A stretch of DNA of 5,185 bases from Pseudomonadota bacterium (GCA_011042595.1 DQWO01000243.1:1-5185), one strand, 5' to 3'. Counted from the stretch's first letter, positions 1 to 4,889 are shown. The notes: generated from the sequence alone by a model not told the origin. Numbers and translations: made by a program.

Positions 1-19
1 AATCACCACGACGGTGATT
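1..19. repeat. 7-bp inverted repeat
   Basis: AATCACC and GGTGATT are perfect reverse complements separated by ACGAC. The repeat sits at the very edge of the window, so it may be part of a longer structure. Role unknown. Confidence 0.5.
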
Positions 20-37
20 CGCGGCACACACCTCGGA

Positions 38-56
38 GCGGCACACGATGTGCCGC
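38..56. repeat. 8-bp inverted repeat with a direct repeat of one arm
   Basis: GCGGCACA (38-45) pairs with TGTGCCGC (49-56) across a 3-nt loop. The left arm also occurs as a direct copy: GCGGCACAC is present at 21-29 and again at 38-46. Either copy could therefore pair with the same right arm, giving two alternative hairpins. Role unknown. Confidence 0.6.
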
Positions 57-106
57 GAGAATGAGCGAGAGCCATGCCGGAACATCCTGATACCTTAATT
101 TGGGTT

Positions 107-123
107 GCGGGCGTTAAGCCCGC
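107..123 (+). terminator. Candidate rho-independent terminator
   Basis: GCGGGC and GCCCGC form a perfect 6-bp GC stem with loop GTTAA, followed on the plus strand by CTTAGTTTTGTTG, an imperfect T-rich tail. On the minus strand no T tract follows, so plus orientation is favoured. It would end a gene lying to the left of the window. The interrupted T tract limits confidence. Confidence 0.4.
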
Positions 124-132
124 CTTAGTTTT

Positions 133-164
133 GTTGTAATGTGATTCGTTTTTAAGTTTACAAC
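133..164. repeat. 7-bp inverted repeat with 18-nt AT-rich spacer
   Basis: GTTGTAA (133-139) and TTACAAC (158-164) are perfect reverse complements around an AT-rich spacer. This could be a transcript hairpin or a protein-binding dyad. Nothing in the sequence decides between them. Confidence 0.5.
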
Positions 165-168
165 GCTC

Positions 169-233
169 AGGGTGAGAGGCGCGACCGTAATAATTGCAAG
201 AATTGAAGGCCTATTTCGCGTCCTCTCCACCCT
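169..233. repeat. Long imperfect inverted repeat beyond the orphan gene's stop
   Basis: AGGGTGAGAGGCGCG (169-183) matches the reverse complement of CGCGTCCTCTCCACCCT (217-233) in 15 positions, with two single-base bulges and a 33-nt loop. It begins 7 nt past the stop of the minus-strand gene at 240-596. It would therefore form a strong 3' stem in that gene's transcript, but no U run follows. Confidence 0.6.
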
Positions 234-239
234 TATTGG

Positions 240-596
240 TTATTGCCTCAGATCAAATTCAACAATTTCTTTGATAACTTGTTCAAGCCTTTTATTTGAC
301 AATGACTTTCCGACAAATTCAATGCAGTTGTTGTTGATGCGGTGTTCATTATAAAACTGGATAATTTTAACTTTAGACCACCGTTTATCAAAAGTTAATG
401 GGCTTAGAGCATCCATTTCAGGATAGTAATCCCATCTTTTTCCTGTTGAGTCTATAGCTTTGTAAAATTTTTTAGTGGTAAATTGGTCTAAGTTGGTTGT
501 TTTGTCCAGTTGAACACCACTTCTTACTGCGGCAACACGGTTGTCGGTTTCTATTAACAGGGGGAATTTTACTTTTCTGAAAATGCATTTAGTCAT
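240..596 (-). CDS. Hypothetical protein, AT-rich orphan (118 aa)
   Basis: I do not recognise this protein. It is 118 residues, soluble, charged and lysine-rich, with no membrane segment or signal peptide. Visible features are an aromatic patch KRWDYYPEMD at about 53-62, two tryptophans (W55, W73) and a likely terminal helix at about 99-115. Coding use is unlike its neighbours: the ORF is about 34% GC, while a 120-nt stretch of the adjacent DUF4126 gene is about 67%. The ATG at 596 starts 16 nt past the DUF4126 stop, but no Shine-Dalgarno is visible (the preceding bases are GTGATTATAAC). Translation is therefore uncertain. The low GC and the flanking inverted repeats suggest acquired DNA. An integron-cassette-like or small defence or immunity gene is possible, but nothing in the sequence shows it. 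Confidence 0.6.
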   Translation of the reverse strand: MTKCIFRKVKFPLLIETDNRVAAVRSGVQLDKTTNLDQFTTKKFYKAIDSTGKRWDYYPEMDALSPLTFDKRWSKVKIIQFYNEHRINNNCIEFVGKSLSNKRLEQVIKEIVEFDLRQ

Positions 597-604
597 GTTA
601 TAAT
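596..604 (+). promoter_or_regulatory. Perfect extended -10 (TGTTATAAT) on the plus strand
   Basis: TGT followed by consensus TATAAT reads on the plus strand. The best -35 at proper spacing (575-580, TTCTGA) is poor. If active, it would start near 611 and run antisense into the 3' end of the DUF4126 gene. The local DNA is AT-rich, so chance is a real alternative. Confidence 0.25.
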
Positions 605-612
605 CACGTCTG

Positions 613-1218
613 CTAATTTCGACTTTCCAGTTGCGGCCTGCGGTTGGAGGGACGGAATATTGCTTTCATAAATCTGAACATTTTTTTCAAAAACCACAGG
701 GACAGGAGGATGAAAACCAGGACGAGGATGGTGGCGATGACCGGGTGCCCCATAATCAGAAAAAGCATGCCGCCCACGGAAATATCTTCCACGACGCTGG
801 CAATGGAATTGGTAAAGGGTTCGGGTGAAGTATTGATGGCCACCCGGGTGGTGGCTTTGGTCAGGTGAGAATCCAGGGCAATGGAACCGCTGGCCAGAGC
901 TGCCGGAATCTGGGCCAGGGGTCCATAGTTGCCCATGGCCAGATAGCCCAGGGCGGCGCCACCGACGGGTCTGATGATAGTGTGAACACTATCCCAGATG
1001 GAATCGATCAGAGGTATTTTGTCAGCCACAAACTCGACAAGATAGAGAATAATCGCCAGGCCAATAACCGGGTATTGGTCCAGTATCGCCAAATTGCCGG
1101 GCAGGGTGATCAAGCTCATGCGGTGGGCGATGCCCAGGGCGGCGATGGTCAGATAGAGATTGACTCCTGATCCCCATGAACTGCCGGCGAGAATTCCCAG
1201 TGAATTTAATGCCTCCAT
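613..1218 (-). CDS. DUF4126 family membrane protein
   Basis: A 201-residue integral membrane protein recognised as the DUF4126 family, whose biochemical role is unknown. Family marks are the N-terminal GSSWGSGVNLY (12-22), the segment VEFVADKIPLIDSIWDSVHT (61-80) followed by RPVGGAAL, and the stretch KATTRVAINTSPEP (121-134) leading to SVVED. Hydrophobic segments lie at about 20-33, 50-65, 84-96, 101-117 and 147-178. The tail (179-201) is basic and likely cytoplasmic. The length is normal for the family. The start is set by a strong AGGAGGT at 1225-1231, 6 nt before the ATG. It lies 63 nt after the AEC transporter with no terminator between them, so it is probably the last gene of the msrAB - AEC - DUF4126 operon. 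No link to methionine oxidation is known to me. Confidence 0.88.
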   Translation of the reverse strand: MEALNSLGILAGSSWGSGVNLYLTIAALGIAHRMSLITLPGNLAILDQYPVIGLAIILYLVEFVADKIPLIDSIWDSVHTIIRPVGGAALGYLAMGNYGPLAQIPAALASGSIALDSHLTKATTRVAINTSPEPFTNSIASVVEDISVGGMLFLIMGHPVIATILVLVFILLSLWFLKKMFRFMKAIFRPSNRRPQLESRN

Positions 1219-1281
1219 CCGCTGACCTCCTGCAACGATTCATAACAGGAAAATCAGAGACAATAAAGCAGAAAAAGTGAA

Positions 1282-2205
1282 TCAGGTCAGCAATCCAAGC
1301 CAGAGGGCATAGGTGAACGCGGAGAGGATGGTGCTTAGAGAAACGCAAGCTACCGCCAGGTCCACTTCGCCGCCCATTTCCTGGGCCATGACAAAGGTGA
1401 GAGTTGCAGAGGGTGTAGCCAGCAGAATTAAACCGGGAATCATGCTCCGGGTATCAAGACCAACCAGGAAATAGAGCAGCAGTCCAAGGCCAGGCAATGC
1501 CACCAGCTTCAAGATTGCAGATAAAAATGCCAGGGTAAACCAGCGGCGCAGAAGGCTGGGGGAGAGTGACGCCCCGATGAGCAAAAGCCCCATGGGCAGG
1601 GCCAGGCCGCTGAGAATCTGTAAAAAACGGTCAATGATTACTGGTAAATGGATGCCGCTCAGGTTGAATATCATGCCGCCGGTGGCCGCCAGGATAACCG
1701 GGTTGAAAAATACCCGGGTAAACATTTTCCACCCCTGCCCTTTTTTTTCAGTCTGACCATAGAAATGCAGGAGCAGGACGGCCAGGCAGTTCTGGATCAG
1801 CATCAAAAATCCCACCAGCATGCTGGCCTGGGAAAAATCAGCCTCACTGAGGTAGTAAAATGACACGGCCAGGCCAATGTAGCCCAGGTTGCCGTGAATG
1901 GCTGCCTGGGAGAATGTTCCCTTGACCGGGCCGGAGACCGCTGCCCGGCGATAATTGAAAAGCCAGGTCAGCAGGACGATGATGAGTACTGCCACCATGG
2001 TCATCAGCACCAGCCTGAGATCAAATTGCTCTTTAAGCGAGGCCCGGGTCAAGGCCCGGAAAACCAGGGCGGGAATGGCCAGATGGAATACCAGGCGATT
2101 TGCCGGGGCGGTAAACTGGGGTTCCATAAATCCCAGCCTCCGGGACCCGGTTCCCAGAAAAATAAGCATGAATATGGGGATGATGGTGACAATTACCTGG
2201 TGCAT
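1282..2205 (-). CDS. AEC family transporter (auxin efflux carrier type permease)
   Basis: A 307-residue, roughly ten-span inner-membrane carrier of the AEC family (bile/arsenite/riboflavin transporter-like fold). Bacterial members export or exchange small organic anions, and the substrate cannot be read from sequence. Family marks are a start of IPIFMLIFLGTGSRRLGF (9-26), NRLVFHLAIPALVFR (36-50), the conserved GNLGYIGLAVSF (105-116), a central hydrophilic loop QTEKKGQGWK (151-160), and a C-terminal half with LALPMGLLLIGASLSPSLL (201-219). The closing signature is ATPSATLTFVMAQEMGG then LSTILSAFTYALWL (263-302). The length is typical. The ATG at 2205 has a weak AGGT about 7 nt upstream. It follows msrAB by 49 nt on the same strand with no terminator seen, so the two are probably co-transcribed. 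Confidence 0.92.
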   Translation of the reverse strand: MHQVIVTIIPIFMLIFLGTGSRRLGFMEPQFTAPANRLVFHLAIPALVFRALTRASLKEQFDLRLVLMTMVAVLIIVLLTWLFNYRRAAVSGPVKGTFSQAAIHGNLGYIGLAVSFYYLSEADFSQASMLVGFLMLIQNCLAVLLLHFYGQTEKKGQGWKMFTRVFFNPVILAATGGMIFNLSGIHLPVIIDRFLQILSGLALPMGLLLIGASLSPSLLRRWFTLAFLSAILKLVALPGLGLLLYFLVGLDTRSMIPGLILLATPSATLTFVMAQEMGGEVDLAVACVSLSTILSAFTYALWLGLLT

Positions 2206-2254
2206 GAATTACCTGGCTTGGTTAAATTGATTGATGGTTGCTGGCCGAATACTA

Positions 2255-3361
2255 TTACTTGATTTTGGGATCATGTATATCTGAATCTGTTGTGGTAAAG
2301 AGACTTTTATACTTGCCATATCCTTCTTTTTCCAGTTCCTCCACCGGAATAAAACGTAAGCTGGCCGAGTTGATGCAGTAACGAAGGCCGGTTGGCGGTG
2401 GCCCGTCGCTGAAAAGATGGCCCAAATGGGAGTCAGCATCCTTGCTGCGAACTTCAGTCCTGGCACTGAACAGGCGTCGATCTTCCTTTTTGACGATATG
2501 TTCCGCTTCCAGAGGGCGGCTAAAACTGGGCCAGCCGGTGCCGGAGACAAATTTGTCGGTAGAGCTGAAAAGAGGTTCACCGGAAACAATGTCCACATAG
2601 ATTCCCGGCTTTTTATTGTCCCAATACTGGTTGGAAAAGGCTCTTTCCGTGCCATCCTCCTGGGTGACCTGATATTGCAACGGGGTCAGTTTGCTTCGTA
2701 ATTTTTCCGGTGTCGGGCGCTGATATTTTTTCTTTTGACCGGGGGGATCTATCGCCGTTTCGGCTGTTTTCCAGATGGGGTCCAGGAACTGATCCCGCCT
2801 GGAGTTTGAACGGTAGAAGCGATAGTGGATTTGATTTTTTTTATAATAGTCCTGGTGGTATGTTTCCGCCGGGTAAAAAGTGGTGGCCGGAATTATTTTT
2901 GTGACAATCGGCCGGCTGAAGCGCTGGGATTTTTCCATCTCTGCCCGGGACTTTTCCGCAGCTAATCGTTGAGCTTTGCTGTGATAAAAAATTGCCGTAG
3001 TATATTGCGTTCCCCGGTCGACAAACTGGCCGCCGGCATCCGTGGGATCTATCTGTCGCCAGAAAAGATCAACCAGCTTCGTATAACTGATTCGCTGGGG
3101 ATCAAAGGTGATCTGCACTGCTTCCAAATGGCCGGTGGTGCCCGTAGAAACGTCCTCATAGGCGGGGTTTGTCGTGTTTCCTCCAATGTATCCTGAAATC
3201 ACCTCATCAACTCCCTCAAGCTGATCAAAGGGATGTTCCATGCACCAGAAACAGCCACCGGCAAAAGTTGCCGTTTCCCGCTCCGGCTGCGCCAGGGCCT
3301 GGCGGACGGTTGCCAGGAAGATCGTGGTAATCAACAGCAGGGTCAATATTTTGATGAGCAT
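2255..3361 (-). CDS. msrAB: Exported bifunctional methionine sulfoxide reductase MsrA-MsrB
   Basis: This fused enzyme reduces both diastereomers of methionine sulfoxide: MsrA the S form and MsrB the R form. Residues 1-24 are a Sec-type signal peptide ending QALA, so it likely acts in the periplasm. The MsrA domain (about 28-185) has GGCFWCME with catalytic C37, DRGTQY (115-120) and ETYHQDYY (166-173). The MsrB domain (about 217-340) has SGTGWPSF (273-280), ADSHLGHLF (309-317) and [11 protein letters not shown] (327-337) with catalytic C329. Both CxxC zinc pairs of zinc-type MsrB are absent, as in Neisseria PilB-like fusions. Only three cysteines exist (C37, C40, C329). The usual MsrB resolving Cys in GCGWPSF is Thr275, and no C-terminal recycling Cys remains in MsrA. 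The start is supported by AGGAGGT 7 nt upstream. It heads the msrAB - AEC - DUF4126 run. Confidence 0.95.
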   Translation of the reverse strand: MLIKILTLLLITTIFLATVRQALAQPERETATFAGGCFWCMEHPFDQLEGVDEVISGYIGGNTTNPAYEDVSTGTTGHLEAVQITFDPQRISYTKLVDLFWRQIDPTDAGGQFVDRGTQYTTAIFYHSKAQRLAAEKSRAEMEKSQRFSRPIVTKIIPATTFYPAETYHQDYYKKNQIHYRFYRSNSRRDQFLDPIWKTAETAIDPPGQKKKYQRPTPEKLRSKLTPLQYQVTQEDGTERAFSNQYWDNKKPGIYVDIVSGEPLFSSTDKFVSGTGWPSFSRPLEAEHIVKKEDRRLFSARTEVRSKDADSHLGHLFSDGPPPTGLRYCINSASLRFIPVEELEKEGYGKYKSLFTTTDSDIHDPKIK

Positions 3362-3368
3362 GGGTTTA

Positions 3369-3480
3369 ACCTCCTGTCCCTGTGGCGGGAATTGAAGACG
3401 GTAAAGATAGTTAAACTAGGTGAGATAATACCCGCTTCCGAAATCGAAACTGTTCACCATGAGGAATTCAGACAGGAGGT
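3369..3480 (-). promoter_or_regulatory. msrAB leader: Shine-Dalgarno with an upstream perfect anti-Shine-Dalgarno
   Basis: On the minus strand the msrAB ribosome site lies within GACAGGAGGT (3378-3369), 7 nt before the ATG. Its exact 10-nt complement, ACCTCCTGTC, lies upstream at 3480-3471, separated by 92 nt. G-U wobbles at both ends extend the pairing to 12. A transcript covering both would be able to hide the ribosome site. A transcript starting between them would not. The complementarity is seen directly; its use in regulation is inference. Confidence 0.45.
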
Positions 3481-3508
3481 CGAATATCTTGATGCTGCCG
3501 GATTTTAA
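3392..3508 (+). other. Short plus-strand frame that looks coding, possible gene remnant
   Basis: From a TTG at 3392 a frame runs 38 codons to TAA at 3506-3508, overlapping the hepT stop by 2 nt on the opposite strand. Its residues ([20 protein letters not shown], then EFRQEVEYLDAAGF) have a natural protein-like composition. This is the msrAB leader region, where no gene is otherwise expected. I do not recognise a family. It may be the C-terminal scrap of a lost gene, or chance reading of the leader. Confidence 0.2.
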
Positions 3509-3861
3509 GAGTAAACCTCGTTCTTTAACTCCTTTAACGGTGGCAGAAGTTCGGGAACGTCATCCTGGATGATACTCCAGAGGGTATCGTTGTCAATGCC
3601 GAGGTAGCCGTGAACGAGCCGGTTGCGGGTGGCGATGATCATCCGCCAGGGGATTTCGGGATGGGCGGTGCGGAACTCACCAGGGATGTGAGTTGCAGCT
3701 TCACCGATTAGCTCCAGGTTGCGCAAGGTGGCATCATAAGTCATCCCGCTGGCCACGAAAACGGCCTGATCAAGATCCTTGGTGTAGGCCAGAACCTTCC
3801 CGGCGAAGTCAATCATGTCGTCAAGGTAGAAGCGCCATTCTCGTTTGCCGGTATCAGACAT
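3505..3861 (-). CDS. hepT: HepT-like toxin (HEPN domain, DUF86), ribonuclease
   Basis: HEPN-fold toxin of the MntA/HepT (MNT/HEPN) module, 118 residues, all-helical and cytoplasmic. Family members cleave RNA as dimers through an Rx4-6HxY motif, seen here as RNRLVHGY (R79, H84, Y86), so the active site looks intact. The tyrosine is the residue AMPylated by MntA in characterised pairs. Other family marks are RNLELIGEAATHIP (47-60) and the PEIPWRMIIATRN stretch (68-80). I chose the ATG at 3861 over a TTG at 3879. GGGAG at 3869-3873 sits 7 nt upstream of that ATG, and this start overlaps the mntA stop by 8 nt, typical of translational coupling. No terminator is visible after its stop, so transcription may continue to msrAB. 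The sequence indicates a working toxin, but activity is not shown. Confidence 0.92.
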   Translation of the reverse strand: MSDTGKREWRFYLDDMIDFAGKVLAYTKDLDQAVFVASGMTYDATLRNLELIGEAATHIPGEFRTAHPEIPWRMIIATRNRLVHGYLGIDNDTLWSIIQDDVPELLPPLKELKNEVYS

Positions 3862-4144
3862 TGACTCTCTCCCGTTCAATGTAGGAGCGTAGCTCTGGTC
3901 TCAGGGCCTTTTCGGTGACCAGGTCAACCGGGTGGCCGAGAAGATCTTCCAAATAGAATTGTACGCCGAAATAGCGTTTGGAGGTGGCCGGACCGTCGAA
4001 AGCCACCAGGATATCGATATCGCTGTCGCTGGTCGCCGCATCGCGGGCGGTCGAGCCGAACAAAGCCAGTTGGGTCACGCCGAAACGAGCTTGCAACTCC
4101 GGCTTGCTGCAAGTAAGCAGTTTGAGAGCATGCTGTCTGTTCAT
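3854..4144 (-). CDS. mntA: MntA-like nucleotidyltransferase antitoxin
   Basis: A minimal nucleotidyltransferase of 96 residues, the antitoxin of the MntA/HepT pair. In studied systems it transfers AMP from ATP to the HepT tyrosine and so disarms the toxin. The metal-binding signature GSx10DxD is complete: G30-S31, then D42-I43-D44 in SDSDIDILVAFD. The third acidic residue is D74 in HPVDLVTEKAL. The C-terminal helix ends LRSYIERERVNV. An ATG at 4168 would add 8 residues, but the ATG at 4144 is preferred. GGAGG lies 4 nt before it, while the upstream ATG has no ribosome site, and 96 residues matches the usual size. It lies first in the pair, downstream of the promoter at 4233-4260, and overlaps hepT by 8 nt. 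Confidence 0.92.
   Translation of the reverse strand: MNRQHALKLLTCSKPELQARFGVTQLALFGSTARDAATSDSDIDILVAFDGPATSKRYFGVQFYLEDLLGHPVDLVTEKALRPELRSYIERERVNV
3869..3873 (-). promoter_or_regulatory. Ribosome binding site deciding the hepT start
   Basis: GGGAG on the minus strand, 7 nt before the ATG at 3861. The alternative TTG at 3879 lies upstream of this site and so cannot use it. Confidence 0.6.
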
Positions 4145-4148
4145 CGTT

Positions 4149-4153
4149 CCTCC
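4149..4153 (-). promoter_or_regulatory. Ribosome binding site deciding the mntA start
   Basis: GGAGG on the minus strand with spacer AACG before the ATG at 4144. The upstream in-frame ATG at 4168 is preceded by GGCTTTAAAA and lacks a site. Confidence 0.65.
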
Positions 4154-4198
4154 AAATGCTACATTCATTTTTAAAGCCTACTCAAACACCAGAAACCA

Positions 4199-4221
4199 TT
4201 GAATGCAAGAAAACCATTCAA
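4199..4221. promoter_or_regulatory. Inverted repeat in the mntA leader, candidate operator
   Basis: TTGAATG (4199-4205) and CATTCAA (4215-4221) are perfect reverse complements with a 9-nt spacer. A direct repeat of AAACCATT overlaps both arms. The dyad falls roughly 5 to 27 nt past the predicted transcription start, a common place for an autoregulatory operator. Which protein might bind is unknown; a leader hairpin is the alternative. Confidence 0.4.
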
Positions 4222-4232
4222 CGCTATTTGAC

Positions 4233-4260
4233 AATATAACATCTGCTATGCGGCGTGCAA
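4233..4260 (-). promoter_or_regulatory. Sigma-70-type promoter for mntA-hepT
   Basis: On the minus strand a -35 box TTGCAC (4260-4255) and a -10 box TATATT (4238-4233) are separated by 16 nt. The predicted start is near 4226, about 80 nt before the mntA ATG. Boxes match consensus in 4 of 6 and 5 of 6 positions. Confidence 0.5.
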
Positions 4261-4294
4261 GGAAAAATTCCACAAGTTCCGACAGGTTAATAAA

Positions 4295-4318
4295 CGTCCC
4301 GTGGGCTGCGGACGGGGC
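4295..4318 (-). terminator. Weak terminator-like hairpin after the PGPGW-like gene
   Basis: Just beyond the stop at 4321, the minus-strand transcript can pair CCCGU with ACGGG (or alternatively CGUCC with GGACG), a 5-bp stem with a 9-10 nt loop, followed by GUUUAUUAA. The stem is short and the U run is broken, so it may only partly stop transcription. Confidence 0.3.
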
Positions 4319-4320
4319 TA

Positions 4321-4749
4321 TTATTTCAAATCAGGGGCAAGCAATGGTGGCTGTTTGGCCCGTTGACGTATCTTATTGACTGTTGCCAAAATTCCCGGGA
4401 GGCAAATCAACTGTTGTTCCAGATATCGTTTTCCGGGAAAATTAAGCAGGGAGATTGCCATCAGGATGGTGATAATTCCCTGTCCTGGAAGAAACAACAT
4501 GGCTATCCCCGACAACAGGAAGATGATGCCCAAAAGATTTTTGCTGATTAGAATGGTCCAATGGATAATGGGATGTCGGCCATGATAGTAGGGTCGCTGT
4601 CGGGTAAAATAGTCTGCCGGCATCCGGATCAGTAAAAGGGGAACAACGATCAGGGTGCCGATGAAGGCCAGCGCCGATGAGATGGTAAGCCACCAGAACA
4701 GGGATTCATGGGCCTCAAACCACGTCATGATACTGTTTGGTACAAACAT
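4321..4749 (-). CDS. Small membrane protein resembling the PGPGW family
   Basis: A 142-residue inner-membrane protein of unknown function. Segment 18-41 is the first membrane span, followed by a hydrophilic loop MPADYFTRQRPYYHGRHP (43-60). Segment 67-104 forms a hairpin of two short spans around LPGQG (87-91), then LLNFPGKRYLEQQ (101-113) and a basic C-terminal tail. The span-turn-span pattern resembles the PGPGW transmembrane family (Pfam PF09656), with Q where that family has P, so the family call is tentative. Start choice is uncertain: TTG at 4752 or ATG at 4749 with a poor GGGA about 5 nt upstream, or ATG at 4728 with no site. The start region coincides with the end of the nitroreductase remnant, so the original leader of this gene may have been altered. 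Confidence 0.75.
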   Translation of the reverse strand: MFVPNSIMTWFEAHESLFWWLTISSALAFIGTLIVVPLLLIRMPADYFTRQRPYYHGRHPIIHWTILISKNLLGIIFLLSGIAMLFLPGQGIITILMAISLLNFPGKRYLEQQLICLPGILATVNKIRQRAKQPPLLAPDLK

Positions 4750-4767
4750 CAATCCCGGCTTGGTCTG

Positions 4768-4889
4768 TGGTTATTTGTTTAGCCCGGTTGAACACCATGA
4801 TATTGCCGTAAAAATCATGCTGATTTATCGGCGAATATTCTGATGCTGTGCCGGTTATTGATGGTTTCCAGAGTCTGGTTGTCGGTCAT
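4768..4889 (-). pseudogene. Nitroreductase remnant, N-terminal fragment with frame break
   Basis: The ATG at 4889 overlaps the DUF4197 stop as ATGA. It reads 24 codons to TGA at 4817-4815, including TLETINNRHSIRIFADK. The RxSxR core (R13, S15, R17) is the FMN-phosphate-binding start of the nitroreductase family. In the next frame, from 4818 to 4774, the residues IFTAISWCSTGLNK follow, then a TAA and a proline codon. This resembles the family's second motif, L.AA.WAPSG.N.QPW, with TAA where Gln (CAA) would be. The spacing between the motifs is about ten codons too short, suggesting a deletion with frame change. The first part is a fair match to the family; the second is weaker inference. A short expressed peptide is the alternative. 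Confidence 0.5.

Larger units (their letters stand above)
1..239. other. Palindrome-dense non-coding stretch at the left edge
   Basis: No convincing gene lies here. Five inverted repeats fall within 240 bases: 1-19, 38-56, 107-123, 133-164 and 169-233. A short plus-strand frame is open from the left edge and stops at 62-64, ending in residues GAAHDVPRE. A minus-strand frame from the ATG at about 75 runs open to the left edge. Either could be the end of a gene outside the window, but both are too short to judge. The plus-strand terminator-like hairpin at 107-123 slightly favours a plus-strand gene ending near 64. Confidence 0.6.

Noticed and set aside
104..166. Possible integron attC site (GGGCGTTAAGCCC resembles an attC end)
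   Set aside because: No matching YAAC-type partner lies at proper distance on the left. The flanking dyad at 133-164 is in the wrong order (GTT..AAC), so the attC architecture is not met.
597..602. TATAAC as a -10 for the 240-596 gene
   Set aside because: It abuts the start codon, so transcription would begin inside the coding region.
865..1170. Plus-strand 101-codon frame opposite the DUF4126 gene
   Set aside because: It is Gly/Gln/Asp-rich with no family resemblance, and it is the reverse reading of a well-supported membrane protein gene.
1894..2262. Plus-strand 122-codon frame opposite the AEC gene
   Set aside because: Proline/glycine/histidine-rich composition typical of the antisense of membrane segments; no ribosome site and no recognisable domain.
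2209..2655. Minus-strand 148-codon frame overlapping the MsrB half
   Set aside because: It is an alternative frame of msrAB, whose own frame carries all the MsrB motifs.
3425..3453. msrAB promoter with -10 TATTAT (3430-3425)
   Set aside because: No acceptable -35 box at 15-18 nt spacing, so it was not listed as a promoter, although a weak or activator-dependent start there would be relevant to the leader pairing.
3862..3879. Longer hepT start at a TTG (3879)
   Set aside because: It lies upstream of the only good ribosome site and would lengthen the overlap with mntA; the ATG at 3861 fits better.
4228..4252. Plus-strand promoter with perfect TTGACA (4228-4233)
   Set aside because: The nearest -10-like TATGCG is only 13 nt away and nothing resembling TATAAT lies at 16-18 nt; no plus-strand gene follows.
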